A stretch of DNA of 64,000 bases from Coenobita brevimanus (taxonomy: Eukaryota > Arthropoda > Malacostraca > Decapoda > Coenobitidae), in the NCBI GenBank assembly GCA_032717465.1, contig CM064653.1:36760103-36824102 (forward strand). Direction: 5' to 3'. The translations under genes were made by a program, and so were the position numbers. Positions 51,064 through 63,359 of this stretch are shown in pieces. Within the stretch, counting starts at the first letter, position 1, and each line of letters starts with the position of its first letter. The notes beneath the pieces are model-generated. The model did not search any database, had not been told where the DNA came from, and was given only the letters and a program-made list of their open reading frames with translations.

Positions 51064-52385
51064 TGCTTGTGTTTCCCCCTTCCCCCCTTTCCCCCTCTCC
51101 CTCCCACAAACTAGGTCAGAATCAGGTCAAGGCCTGTACTCCCCCCTCCCTACTCACCCATCTCTCTCCCCCTCCCACCCCCCTCTCCCGCCTCTCCCTT
51201 CCCCCCCTCCCACACCCTTCTCACCCCCTTCGCCCCCCACCCCTTCACCCTTTCTCTTTCGTCCCCTCTCATCCTTCTCTTCTTGGTTCCTGTCCCACTC
51301 ACCCCCACCTCCTTCCACATCCTCTCCCTGCCTCACCCCTACCTTTCTGTCTCCCTCCCTCACCCCATTCCTTCCACCCTCACCCTCACCCCCCCTTCTT
51401 CCACACCCTGTCCTTCCCCCACCTCCTCTTCCCCACTCCCACATTGCTCTCTCCATCGCCTCCACTCCTCCAACCACACACATCCCTCCCTCCCTTGCAA
51501 ATAATCCCCTACTCCCCCCATCCCTCACCCTGCCCTTCCCCATTTCCGTCCCTCCCTCCGTCTATTTTCCTTCCTTTTTCACTTATCCATTCACTCATCC
51601 TCCCTCATATACCTCCCTCGTTTACCTTCACGTCTCTCTCTCACTTTCCTCTGTCCCTCACTTCCATCTCTCCCCCCTCCCCCCCTCACTTTCCTTCATC
51701 CCTCACATCCTTCCATCTTCATTTCCTTCTATCCTCCACTTCCGTCCTTCATCCCTCTCACTTTCATCCTTCGCCCCTCTCTCCCTCACTTCCTTCCCTC
51801 CCTTGACTTCTTCACACACCCCTTCTCTCCCATCATTCACCCTTGTCCCCCCCTCTCTCACCACTCCCCCTCCCCTCCTCTCTCACCACTCCCCCTCCCC
51901 TCCTCTCTCACCACTCCCCCTCCCCTCCTCTCTCACCACTCCCCCTCCCCTCCTCTCCCTACACTCCCCCCTCCCCTCCTCTCCCTCCACTCCCCCTCCC
52001 CTTCCTTCCGTCTACTCTCCCTCCCCTCCACTCCCCCTCCCATCCTCTCCTTCCACTCCCCCTCCTTTCTCCTTCCACTCTTCCACCCCCTCCTTTCTCC
52101 TTCCACTCTTCCACCCCCTCCTCTCCCTTCACCCCCTCCTCTCCCTCCACCCCCTCCCCTCCCTCCGCCCCCTCCCCTCCCTCCGCCCCCTCCCCTCCCT
52201 CCGCCCCCTCCTTTCCCTTCCTCTCTTTCCACTCCCCCTCCCCTCCTCTCCCTCCATGCACCCTCCTCTTCCCTTTTCCACCCTCTTCCCCCTTCTCCTC
52301 CCGCACGACCCCATCTTGCCCACACTCCTCCCCATTCTCCTTCACTCCCACCGCTCCCCCCTCCCCTCTATCTGACTCCTCCCTT
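51064..52385. repeat. 1.3 kb polypyrimidine tract with CTCCCCTCC tandem units
   Basis: C/T-rich + strand. 51845-52240 is a clear minisatellite with units such as CTCTCACCACTCCCCCTCCC of about 30 bp and later CCGCCCCCTCCCCTCCCT. The 499-residue frame is Pro/Ser/Leu low complexity. Confidence 0.95.
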
Positions 52386-52396
52386 TCACTAACCAG

Positions 52397-53852
52397 GACG
52401 AGGGGAGTGGGGAGAGGAGGGAGGTGAAAGATTGAGGTTGTGGGGAGGGGTTAGTGTTGTGAGGGGGAAAGGAGAGAGTGAGGGGAATGGGCAATGAAGG
52501 GGAGAAATGAAGGGAGGGTGAGAGAAGACAGACACTAGAAGAGAATGGGAAATGAGAAAGAAAGAAGAGGAGAGGGGAAGCAAGATTGAGGGGAAAGGGA
52601 GGGAGAGAGAGGGAGGTGAGGAGAGTGGGAGAGACGATTGTGAGGAGAGAAGAGAAGGGAAACAGAGGGGGTTCAGATGAGAGGGGAGAAGGAGAGTGGG
52701 GGGAGAGGATTAGATGATGAAAGCGTACGGAGTGAAGAAAAATAGATAAATATGTATACACAGATAGATATAGATAGGTAGATAGATACATAGATAGATA
52801 TATGTGGTGGTATCGTAGGGAGTGAGAGAGAGAGAGAGAGAGAGAGTACCATGGGGACATAGAGAGGAGGACAATGATGGGAGAAAGAGGGTACGGTGAG
52901 AGGGGAGAGAGAGAGAGAGAGAGAGAGAGAACATTCAGAGTACGCTGAGGTGAAAAGAGTACGGGAGGGGAGGAAAAGGGGAGAGAAAGGTGAGGGGAGA
53001 CGAGGGTGGGGGGAAAAGTGGGAGAGGGAGAAGAAACAGGGGTGAGGGAGGGGATGGTAAGGGGAGGAGGAGAGTGCAATACGGGAAAGGGTGAGGGGAG
53101 AGAAAGTGAGAGGAGAGGGAGGGGTGGGGGAGAGGAGAGAGAAAGTGTGGTGAACGGAGGGAAAATGAAGTGAGGGAAGAGGGGGAGAGAAGAGAGGTGG
53201 TGTGACAAGGTGAGGTGGAAAGGGAGAGGGGAGGGGAGGGGAGGGGAAGGGGAGGGGAAAGGGAGGGGAAAGAACATTTAGAGTACGCTGAGAGGAGAGA
53301 TAGAGTACGAGAGGGGAGGAGGTGGGAAGCGAAAGAGGAGGGAGGTGAGGAGGGGAAGAGGAGAGAGATGAAGGGAAAGGAAGAAAAGAAAGGGTGAGGG
53401 GAGGAGAGAGGGGGTGTGAGAGGAGAGGGATAGGCTAGCAGGATTTGAGGAACGGGAAGAGAGAGAGAGAGAGAGAGGAGCTGGGGTAGGGGTTGGGAAG
53501 GTGGAGAGGGGACAGAGGAAGATGAGACGAGAGGAAAGTGAGAGGAGGGAAGACTGGCGGGAGAGGGGAGGGAAGGAGGGGAAAGGGAAGGAGGAGGGGG
53601 AGAGGGGAGGGCGCCGAAGGGGAGAAGGGAAACATTTGGAGGGGGAGAGGGGAGGGTTAGTGAAGGGAAAGAAGTGAAAAGCGAGTGAGGGGAAACGGGT
53701 GTGTACGGGGAGAGGAAGATGGATGAGGGGAAGGTGAGGGAGGAAGGGAGTGAATGGGGTAGGTGGGGGAGGGAGGTAGTTAGGGGAGAGGGGTGACTTA
53801 GGGGAAAACGGGAACAGTGTGAGTGAGGGGAGAGGAATGGGTGAGAAAGAGG

Positions 53853-53901
<49 letters not shown>

Positions 53902-54700
53902 CTAGTAGGGCGGACGAAGAAAGAGAGAGGAGGGATGAAAGACACAAGAGAGGGAAGAGGTAAGAGTGAAGAGGGGTGAGAGGGAGAGGGGTAGAATGAA
54001 AGGGGTGAGTGAGGGGAAGTGAGAGAGGAGTGTGAGAGGAAAGGGAGGAAAGAGGGGAAAGGAAGATGAATGAGATGAGCTGGAGGGGTAGGCGAGAGGG
54101 AGAGAGGAAGGGGAAAGGGAAGGAGGCCGAGGGAGAGGGGTTAGGGAAAAGGGAAGCGGCGAGGGGAGGGGAGGGGTTGGGAAGGGGTGGGAAGGAGAGA
54201 GAGGAGGGGTGAGGGCCGAGGAAAGAGGGAGGAGAGGAAAGAGGAGGGGAGGGGAGGGAGAGAACGGAGAGGGGGAGGAAAGAAAGGGGTATGCTGGGAG
54301 AGGGAAGGGAGGGAGAGAGAAAATAGGGGAGGTGAGAGAGGGGTAGGCGAGAGGAAAGAGTAGGGGAGGGAGAGAGGGCGAGTACCGACGAACGCGAGAG
54401 GGGGAAAGGGGGGAGAATGCGGCAGAGAAGTGTAGGGGGAGAGGGGAGGAAGGGGACGGCGAGGGGAGGGGGTTAGAGTCGAGGAAAGAGAGAGGTGAGG
54501 GGAGGAGGGAGTGTGTGGCGGGCGAGAGTAGGGAGGGAGAGGAGTAGGGGACGGGATGGCGAGGGGATGGAGGGAGGGGCGTGCGAGAGAAGGGGGGAAG
54601 AGGGGAGGGAGGGGCGAGGGAGGAGAGCGTGTAGCGGGCGAGAGGAGGGGGAGATGGGAGGGGAGGGGGAGGAGAGAGGGAAGGGGGTGACCGCTCCCCT
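52397..54700. repeat. 2.3 kb polypurine tract
   Basis: A/G-rich + strand directly after the pyrimidine tract. GA arrays lie near 52824-52846, 52908-52930, 53458-53477 and 53850-53900; GATA words lie at 52740-52805. Many GGGGAGGGGAGG runs. Confidence 0.95.
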
Positions 54701-54739
54701 CGTGACCTAGTTTCCTCTGTACCCGAGTCGGCCGAGCCA

Positions 54740-55790
54740 AGGTGGTCTGGGGAGGTGGGGAGAAGGTGGGGAGGAGATCGGGGAAGCGATGGGGAAGAGT
54801 TGGGGAGATTGAGGAAGCGATGGGGAGGTTTGGGATGTAGGTGGGGAGGCTAGCGAGGTTAGGGAGGAGTTGGAGAGATGATGGAAGGTTGAGGTGAATG
54901 ACCTAGGTATAGAGGTTGGGGAGGTTGCGGAAAATGTGGGGAGACAGGGGAGGAGGTGAGGAGGGTTGAGATGAAGTGGGAAGGAGATGGTGGTGAGTTT
55001 GGGGGAATCGTAGGAAGGCTATTGAGGAAGTGAGGAGGCTGGGGAAGTGAGGGGACAGGGAAGGTAGTGGGGAGTTTGGGAGACGATAAGGTGGACGGGA
55101 AGGAGCTGGAGAGGCTTGCGAGGAGGTGGTGAGGTTGAGGCAAGAATAGGAAGGCTGGGGAGGAAATGGGGAGGCTGGTGAGAAGGTGGGGAGGTTAGAT
55201 ATGGAGAGCAGATGAAGAAAAAAAGATCGGGAGGATAGCTGGGGGAGGAGGGTAAGGCTGGGGAGAGATGCTGTCTAGGGAGTGTGGGGAGGAATGATAG
55301 GGAGAGGAAGAGAAGAGATGGGGAAGAAAGTGGCAAGACGAAGAGGAACTGAAAACTGGTGAAGATGGGGGAAGAGGTGTAGTGGTGGGGAAAGGTTGGG
55401 GAATAGGTGTAGTGCTGGGGGAAAGACTGGGGAGGAGGGGAGTTATGGGGGATAGGTTGGGGAAAAGACGCAGTGATGGGGAAAGATTGGGGATGGGGTG
55501 TGGCTGTGGAGAAGATTGGGGAAGAATTGTATGAGTGGGGAAAGAAAGGGGAAGAGGTGTAGAAGTGGGGAAAGATTGGGAAAGAGGTGTGGTGTTGGGG
55601 GAAAGATTGAGGAAGAAGTGTAATTGTTGGGGAGGAAGTGTACTAGTGGGGAATGGTTGGGAAATAGGTGTAATGGTGGGGCAAGGCTGGGGAAGAAGTG
55701 TAGTGGTGGGGAAAAGATTGGGGAACAGTTGTAGTGGTGGGGAAAGAATGGGGATGAGGAAACAAGTATGGGAGAGACGGCAAATTTGGG
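54740..55790 (+). repeat. G-rich minisatellite, about 30-36 bp units
   Basis: Left half: TGGGGAGGTTGAGGAAG-like units. Right half (55370-55770): GGGAAAGATTGGGGAAGAGG plus TGTAGTGGTG units, about a dozen copies of 30-36 bp. Confidence 0.9.
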
Positions 55791-55804
55791 TGGGAAATTG
55801 CGAG

Positions 55805-55807
<3 letters not shown>

Positions 55808-55842
<35 letters not shown>
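55808..55842. repeat. (AAT)n microsatellite
   Basis: About 12 AAT units. Confidence 0.97.
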
Positions 55843-55845
<3 letters not shown>

Positions 55846-55869
55846 GGGGAGGAGGATGAAGATGGAGTG

Positions 55870-56285
55870 AAAAAATATTAAGTTTCATCACAAATCATCT
55901 CCATCAGTCATCGCCTTCCGAACTGTTATTTTTTTTTTTCTAAAGTCATCAGCTTCATCATTCTTGATCATTTTCTCGTCATAGCTCACTACGTTCATTA
56001 TTATTTTTCATTTTATCACCGCAGGTCATACAAGTCATCACCTTCGCCCTTGTTATTCATCACAAGTCATCACCTTCATTCTTGTTATTCATCATCACAG
56101 GTCGTCCTCTTCATACTTGTTATTCATCGCAAGTCATCACCTTTATCCGTGTTATTCATCATCACAAGTCATCACCTTCATACTTGTCATTTTTATTATC
56201 ACAAGTCATCACTGTCCTTATTTATTTTATCACCACCATCCCTAGTCATTTAATCACAAGTCATCACACTCTTAACCTGCTCAGT
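55870..56285 (+). repeat. TCATCA-rich degenerate repeat
   Basis: CACAAGTCATCACCTTCAT-type units of about 40-60 bp (clearest 56025-56220), each with TTGTTATTCATCATCACA. Confidence 0.8.
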
Positions 56286-56460
56286 TAGGTGGCGTAGTTT
56301 CAGTTTTACTCGTGCTACCTTCAGACAATGTTCCTCAGCCTGGGGAGAGAGAGAAGGTTGCCAAGGGGTTGATGGAGACTGTTTTAATTCAGCCACTAGG
56401 AACAAAATCGTCTGGAGGTAGTAAACAGTGACATAAAGGCAGTTCTGTATATAACGCTCC
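56285..56460. repeat. Palindromic repeat family P1, both arms
   Basis: CTTCAGACAATGTTCCTCAG on the left; ACAAAATCGTCTGGAGGTAG on the right, with AGGGGTTGATGGAGACTG between. Confidence 0.7.
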
Positions 56461-56739
56461 CCAGTCTTGTGTGTTGCGGGTACGGCTCGGTCCGCTTTAC
56501 CAGACTCAGCCTTGCATCATTTTCTATTTCCCATAATCCTTTTCATGTTTAATAGTGCCTGTTTTTGTGCGTGTGTTTTATGTGTTTTTTAATCCAATAA
56601 TTGTTTGATTAATTCCATGAAGCAACCAAAATATCTGCACTCCCCACAAAAGCAAACAGCCGTCCTCGCAACACACAAGATTGGAGAGCGCCATATACTG
56701 ACCTCCCTTTGTCACCTTTTGGCATCCTAAGATCGTTTT

Positions 56740-56850
56740 TTCAGCTGAGAGAAATACTAGTTTTTTTCTGAGATCCTTTTACTTGAGAAATTTTTATACA
56801 AACTGGGTACAAAATCGTCTGGAGTATAAGTTCTCGAATTTTTCTTATAC
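56740..56850 (-). repeat. Family P1, mostly right arm
   Basis: GGGTACAAAATCGTCTGGAG at about 56803; a possible left arm near 56728 (CTAAGATCGTTTTTTCAGCT). Confidence 0.6.
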
Positions 56851-57124
56851 ATGAATCGTATAGAGTAGGTTTTGCCTGAATGAAAGACTTCGCTGTTATT
56901 CGTGGTTATTCGTTATTTCACTAGGTTTTGCCTAAATAAAAGGATTCACTCTTATTCATAGTTATTCATTGTTATTTCGCTATCACAAGCCATACTTTTC
57001 ATAACTTCATAGCATCATCATCATAGCTCATCATCCGTCATCGTTATTCTTTCTTTTCCTCCATTCATCATCGTCTGCAAACCTCATAATCACAAGCCAG
57101 TTCAGTGTCATGATTTTTTTTTTT

Positions 57125-57295
57125 TTTAATTGTATTCCTGCAGATAATTTTATTCATGTAGGAAACACCTCTCGTCCTGAAGGGGTTAAGGAAGGCTAGA
57201 TCTAACCCCTCTAAGTCTAATCTTTCCTAAGCTGAGTTAAATAATCTTGAAAACTTAAGAATGAATTTAAAAGGTCGTATTGAAAGGGTGATTTT
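57125..57295. repeat. Palindromic repeat family P1, both arms
   Basis: GCAGATAATTTTATTCATGT on the left, AGCTGAGTTAAATAATCTTG on the right, with CCTGAAGGGGTTAAGGAAGG and AACCCCTCTAAGTC between. Confidence 0.75.
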
Positions 57296-57349
57296 TCTTC
57301 ATATGTATTCTTATTAGTTGTCCATTTTTTTTTTTTTTATTATAATCAT

Positions 57350-58610
57350 TGGAATTTTCACCTTCCTTCACTTTCATCATTCATTTCTCCGGAGGTCATA
57401 GTTTTTCGTGCATAATTTTTCCATTCATAAATTTTCTTTCCGTTGTTCATCATTCTTATTCATTGGGCAGCACACAGTCATCACCAGTACTCACCACTCA
57501 CAACTTTCATATTCATCATTCACGTCAGTTTTGTCATCATTCATGTTCACTATGCATTACTTGTTTCACTCACTTTCATATTCGTCTCTGTCATTATCAT
57601 TTCTGTTCATCACTCGTCACTCATTCATCCCATCACTATACCACTCATCATTTTCGCGTTCATTACTCACCATTCATGTTCATTAGTCATCATGCATCTC
57701 ACTCACCATTTTCATATTCATCACTGTCATCACCTTCATGGACATCACTTATCACTCATGTTCATTATACATCACTCATAACTCATCATTTTCACATTCA
57801 TCCCTGCTATCGCCATATTTATCATTCATTACATTCGTTAGGATACTCACCACTAAGGCTCATCACTCAACACACTATTCATTAAGTAGGTTACTCATCA
57901 CTCATATTCACTGCTCGTTACTCAACCATCATTTATTATTCACTTTATCATTCATCTCTTCATCGCTCATCAGCTTCATACATACACATCATTTTATTTT
58001 CATCAGTCCTCACTTTTATGCTATCACTCATCACTTTCATATTCATCACGTCATATTCATCGCTGTCATTCATCGTATATCACTTTCATATTCATCGTTC
58101 ATCACTTTCATATTCATCACGTCACAACATCAGTCATCACTATATTCACTCATTCTCATATTCATCACTTATTATTCATGTTCATTCATCACTTTCTTAC
58201 GTCTTGCCCATCACTCATCACCTCATATTTGTCATTTATCGCCCATATTCATCACGACGAACACATCCACAAATCATCAGTTTCATTTATCATCACTCAT
58301 TCATCATTCATCACTTATCACTCAATCTGTAGTCATCTCTCATTCATCACTAGTCTACTGTCATCACACGTGCTCATTCTTCACGCACTGTCGTAGCTCA
58401 TTCATCAGCCATCACATTCATCATTCATCCATCAACACTTTCAAACGTAACTTACCCTTCTGTCATCACACATTCATTTTTCAATCATCAGGCATCACAT
58501 TCATCATTCATCGGTCATCACTTTCATATCCTTCATCACTCATACTCAGCCATCACTCTTTTGCCCATAATTCATAATATTCATCACTCATTCATCATAT
58601 CCCTTTCATC
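57350..58610 (+). repeat. TCATCACT-rich degenerate repeat, 1.25 kb
   Basis: CATTCATCACTCATCAC and TTTCATATTCATCAC words recur throughout with no strict period. Several open frames of His/Ser/Phe/Ile low complexity come from it; none is accepted as a gene. Confidence 0.85.
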
Positions 58611-58674
58611 ACAGAATGTTTTGATTGTGATGATGATGTGTGAATCTTCCTTTACATCACCTCTCATCACACTG

Positions 58675-58676
<2 letters not shown>

Positions 58677-58732
<56 letters not shown>

Positions 58733-58817
58733 ATACATACACCCATACACACACACACGTTACACACACAGATACTTGCGCTATCATACCTTACCCACAC
58801 AGCATAGTCGCGCATTT

Positions 58818-58874
<57 letters not shown>
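58677..58874. repeat. (GT)n and (CA)n arrays flanking 90 bp
   Basis: GT at 58677-58730 and CA at 58820-58874. The two arrays are complementary and can pair as a hairpin. Confidence 0.96.
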
Positions 58875-58876
<2 letters not shown>

Positions 58877-59737
58877 ACTTGGTAACGGGCTCGGGGCGGG
58901 TCGATGGCTGCCTCCCTCCACCCACTCCCTCCCTTCCTCCCTCTCTCCCTCCCCTCCACCCACTCCCTCCTTTGCTTCCTTCCTCTCCTCCTCCCTTCCA
59001 CCTACTCCCTCCCTTCCTTCCTCCCTCCCTTCCTTCCTCCCTCCCTCCCTTCCTTCCTCCCTCCCTCCCTTCCTTCCTCCCTCCCTTCCTTCCTCCCTCC
59101 CTTCCTCCCTCTCTCCATCCTCTCCACCCATCCCCTCCCTTCCATACTCCCGCCCATGCTCCCTCCCTCCCCTCCACCTACTCCCTTTCTTGCTTCCTCC
59201 CTCCCCTCCACCCACTACCTCCCTTGCTTCCACCCTCCCCTCCACCCAATCACTCCCCACCACCTCCCTCCCCTCCACCCAATCACTCCCCACCACCTCC
59301 CTCCCCTGCACGCACTCCCTCCCTTCCTGACCTCCATCCATTCCTTCCTTTCCTCCACCCACTCCCTCCTTTCCTCCCTACCTTCCGTCCGTCCACCCCT
59401 CCACCCACTCCCTTCTTTCCATCCATCCACCCCTCCTCCCACTCCTTTCTTTCCTTCCATCAATCCCTCCACCCTCTCCCTTCTTTCCTTCCTTCCACCC
59501 CTCCACCCACTCCATCCTTTCCTTCCATCCACCCCATCCTTTCCTCCCATCCACCCCTCTACCCTCCTTTCCTCCCATCCACCCCTCTACCCTCCTTTCC
59601 TCCCTCCCTCCCATCTATCCACCCACTCCCTCACTTTCATCCACACACTCCCTTACTCCCATCCACACTCTTTTCCTTCCTCCATCCTTCCAACCCCTCC
59701 ACCACTTTCCCCCTGTCCACCGACTCCCTCCATCCCC

Positions 59738-59880
59738 TCCACCCACTCCCTCCCCTCGTCCACCCACTCCCTCCCCTCGTCCACCCACTCCCTCCCCTCG
59801 TCCACCCACTCCCTCCCCTCGTCCACCCACTCCCTCCCCTCGTCCACCCACTCCCTCCCCTCGTCCACCCACTCCCTCCC
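59738..59880 (+). repeat. 21 bp minisatellite, about 7 copies
   Basis: Near-identical units CCACCCACTCCCTCCCCTCG plus one base. The multiple-of-3 period gives a tandem Val-His-Pro-Leu-Pro-Pro-Leu peptide on paper. Confidence 0.95.
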
Positions 59881-59999
59881 TTCCTCCTTCCTTCCCCCTT
59901 CCTTCCCCCTAACCCACTCCCTCCCCCCTTCTACTGACTCCCTCCCTTCCTCCCTCCCTCCCGTCCCCTCCGGTCCCCTCCCTCCCTTCCCCTCCCCTC

Positions 60000-60090
60000 C
60001 CTTTGCTCCCTCCCTCCCCACCACCCACTTTCTTCCCTCCCTCCCCACCACCCACTTTCTTCCCTCCCTCCCCACCACCCACTTTCTTCC
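60000..60090 (+). repeat. 27 bp minisatellite, about 3 copies
   Basis: CCCACTTTCTTCCCTCCCTC plus CCCACCA repeats at 60018-60090. Confidence 0.9.
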
Positions 60091-61378
60091 CTCCCTACCA
60101 CCCACTCCTTCTCTCCCCACCACCCACTCCTTCCCACCACTCACTACCTCCCTACCACCCACTCCCTCTCTTCCTCCCTCCGCACCATCTACTCCCTCTT
60201 TTTCTCCCTCTCTACCACCCCTTTCTGCTCTTCCTTCCCCTTACCACCCCTCCCCTCCGCCCACTCCCTCCCTTTCGCCCACTCCCTCCCTTCCGCCCAC
60301 TCCCTTCCTTCCATCCTTCCTCCCCTCCACCCACTCCCTCCCGTCCTCCCTCAGTCCCCTCCATCCACTCCCTTCTTTTTGTCCCTCCGTCGCCTCCTCC
60401 ATTCCCTTTCTTCCTCTCCGCCACCCATTCTCCCCTACCGACCTCCCTCTTGTCCACTCACTCCCCCTTCCCCCTTCCTCCCTCCCTCTCATCCATCCAC
60501 TTCCCCCTTTCTCCCTTCCTCTCATCCACCCACTGAGTCCCTTCCTCCTCCACCCACTCATTCTCTTCTTCCTCCCTCGACACACTCCCTTCCCCCCTTC
60601 ACCCCCTCCACCCACTGCCTCCTATTCTTCCCCCCACTCACTTCCTCCCACCCGTCTTTCACTCCCTCCCGTCCTCACCCTCTTCACCCACTCCCTCACT
60701 TCCTCCTTTCTTCACTCCCTCCCTCCACCATCCCTCCCTCCCTCCACCATCCCTCCCTTTCTCCCTCCCTCCCTCCCCCTCTCCCACTCCCTTCTTTCAT
60801 CCCTCCCCCTCTCCCACTCCCTTCTTTCATCCCTCCCCCTCTCCCACTCCCTCCCTTCATCCCTCCCCCTCTCGCACTCCCTCCTTTCCACCTATCCCTC
60901 CCTACCTTCCACCCACCCATCTTTCCCTTCCTCCCTCCCCCCTCCTCTCATATACTTCCTCCCCCCACATACTTCCTTCTCTCTTTTCATTCCCTCCATC
61001 CCTCCACCCACTTCCCTCATCTCGAGACACTTCCTTCTCTCCCTCCACCCACTTCCTTCCATCCCTTCCTCCACTCACTTTCCTTCTTCCCTCCATTCAT
61101 TTACTTTCCTCCCTTCTTCCCCCTGCTCTCTTTCGTCCTTCCCTTCACCTACCCACTTCTCACCTTCCTTCCTCCTCCCACTTCCTTCCTCCGCCCACTT
61201 CCTTCCCTCCCTCATTCCCTCCACCCCCATCCTTCCCTCCCTCCCTCCACCCACTTTCTTCCCTCCCTCCCTCCCTCCCTCCACCTGCTTTCTTCCCTCC
61301 TTCCCTCCATTTACCTACATTACTCTCTCCCATCTACTCACCTTCCTTCCGCCCACTCACCTTTCTCTCTCCACTCAC

Positions 61379-61381
<3 letters not shown>

Positions 61382-61459
<78 letters not shown>
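61382..61459. repeat. (TC)n microsatellite
   Basis: Pure TC array of about 39 units. Confidence 0.98.
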
Positions 61460-61465
<6 letters not shown>

Positions 61466-62500
61466 TTTTCCTACCATTCTCCACCCACTCCTTCTCCATT
61501 CCCTCTCCCTCTCCTCACACTCATGTCCCATTTACTTCCTCCTCTCATTTTTCTAACTTGTTTCCACCCATTCTCCTCTCTCTCCACCTGCCTTTTCCTT
61601 ACTTTCCTCCTCTCTCCCACCCTCCCTCCCCCACATCCTTTATCCCCTCTGCCTCAACCTTCATTCACCCAAAACACTCACTCACTCACTCACTGTACCC
61701 ATTCTCTCAGTACCTCCACACTTCCTCCTTCCAATCCCTCATCCTCCCACTTCTCTCCCCAAAACCAACTCAGTCACCCAGCCACTTCCTTCCTCCTTCC
61801 ATCCATCCATCCGTCCGTCCGTCCTTCCACCTTCATTTCATCCTTCCATTCATCTGTCCAACCACCTTTTCTCTCATCCATCCATCCATCCATCCATCCA
61901 GTCAACCATTTTTCATCCATCCATCCATCTATCTGTCCAATCACCTTTTTCTCCCATCTCTCCATCCAACCACCTTTTTCTCCATCCATCCATCCAATCA
62001 ACCACTCTCTTTTCCTCCATACTTCCATCCATCCATCCAGTCAGCTACAGTCTTTTCCTCCATCCATCCTTCTGGTCGTCCTTCCATCCCTCCATCCATC
62101 ATTTCCCCTCTTTCTCCCTCTCTCCTATTACCCCCACCTCTCTCTACCCACTTCTTCTCTCATTATCCCTTTCTCTTACTCATTCGTCCCTCATATCCAC
62201 CTCCACTCACTCATCTACTTGCTTATTCACTTATTCATTTACGTGCTTGTTTACCTTTCATTCACCTGAGATCGTACACCTTTTAATTCCTCTGTTTATT
62301 CATCCTACTCACCTTACTCACAGCTCAGCCATCCATTTTTATATCAGCTTTTTCTTGTTCGTTTCATCTTACTCACCAATCGTCTTCTTTCATAAATTTA
62401 CTCATATTTCATTCACTCCCTTCCTTATTGTTCACTCCTTTTCGAAACTCATAATTTCACCGAAGTATTTATCTCTCTGTGACTCACCTACCTAGAACTC
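61460..62500. repeat. Pyrimidine-rich with (CATC)n and TCA words
   Basis: CATCCATC units at 61797-62100, then TTCATTCA/CTCAC words to 62500. No gene. Confidence 0.85.
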
Positions 62501-62531
62501 TTAAATTTGTAGGTTACTCATTATCTTGTCC

Positions 62532-62533
<2 letters not shown>

Positions 62534-62609
<76 letters not shown>
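62534..62609. repeat. (CA)n microsatellite
   Basis: Pure CA array. Confidence 0.98.
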
Positions 62610-62614
<5 letters not shown>

Positions 62615-62679
62615 AAGTATTCTAACAGATCATTGACAATTTGTAATGATGATGAAGTTAATTAGGTCTACTGTCAATT

Positions 62680-63340
62680 AACGTTAGCTCAAGTTAGGAT
62701 AAGCTAGAGGAAGGTAGGTCACGCCGTGCAAAGTTAAGTTAGTCAAATTAGATCAGGGTAGAGCTGTTTGGGGTGGGGTTGTGTTAGGTTAGAGGTTAGA
62801 TTAGTTCAGGATGAGGTTAGTATATTGTGAAAGTTAGATAGATATAGATTAGGTTAGATTGTTAGTTTAGCTGGAACAGGTTAATAAAAGGTAAGATCAG
62901 GATAAGTATTTTGAGGGATGGTTAATTAAAGTGAATATCCAGCCATGATATGTGAGATTAGGTTAGGTTTGGTTATCTTAGGTCATGGCAGATGTAATTG
63001 GGTTAGGCCAGGTTAGGTTCGGTAGGGTTAAGCTAGGTTAAGTTATATTATGCCAGCTTAGTCAAAAATAGTGTGAAGTGTGCAAAGGTGGATTTAGGTT
63101 AGGTTAGGTCGAGTTAGGTTAGGTTAGAATTGACCAAGGTATGGTAGATTAGGTATGAGTAAAAATATTGTGTGTAGAAGTAAATATAATCGTGCTAAGT
63201 TAGGTCAGGTTTAGTTAGATTAGATTAGGCCAGGGTAAATTATGATATGGTAGGTTAGAGTAGCATTATTTTGGCTAGTTTAGAATAGGTTAAGTTAGGC
63301 TAGGTTAGAAATGGTTGTGGTAGATTAGGCGTGGGTAAAG
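62680..63340 (+). repeat. Degenerate TTAGG-like block
   Basis: TTAGGTTAGG words recur, clearest at 63095-63130 (GGTTAGGTTAGG, then GAGTTAGGTTAGGTTAG), scattered among decayed versions. TTAGG is the ancestral arthropod telomere repeat. Confidence 0.75.
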
Positions 63341-63359
63341 CTAGTGTGTAAATAGTGTG

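Larger units (their letters stand above)
58900..61380. repeat. 2.5 kb polypyrimidine tract (CCTCCCTCCACCCACTC units)
   Basis: C/T/A-rich + strand made of CTCCCTCC and CCACCCACT words. The 1121-residue frame that spans it is Pro/Ser/Leu/His low complexity with no start context or splice evidence, so it is not annotated as a gene. Confidence 0.95.

Noticed and set aside
50876..52375. 499-residue open frame on the + strand
   Set aside because: It begins in microsatellites, crosses CA and TC arrays and continues through C/T minisatellite DNA.
58904..62269. 1121-residue open frame on the + strand
   Set aside because: Low-complexity translation of CCTCCCTCCACCC repeats; stops are absent for compositional reasons. 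It runs through a pure TC array and has no domain.
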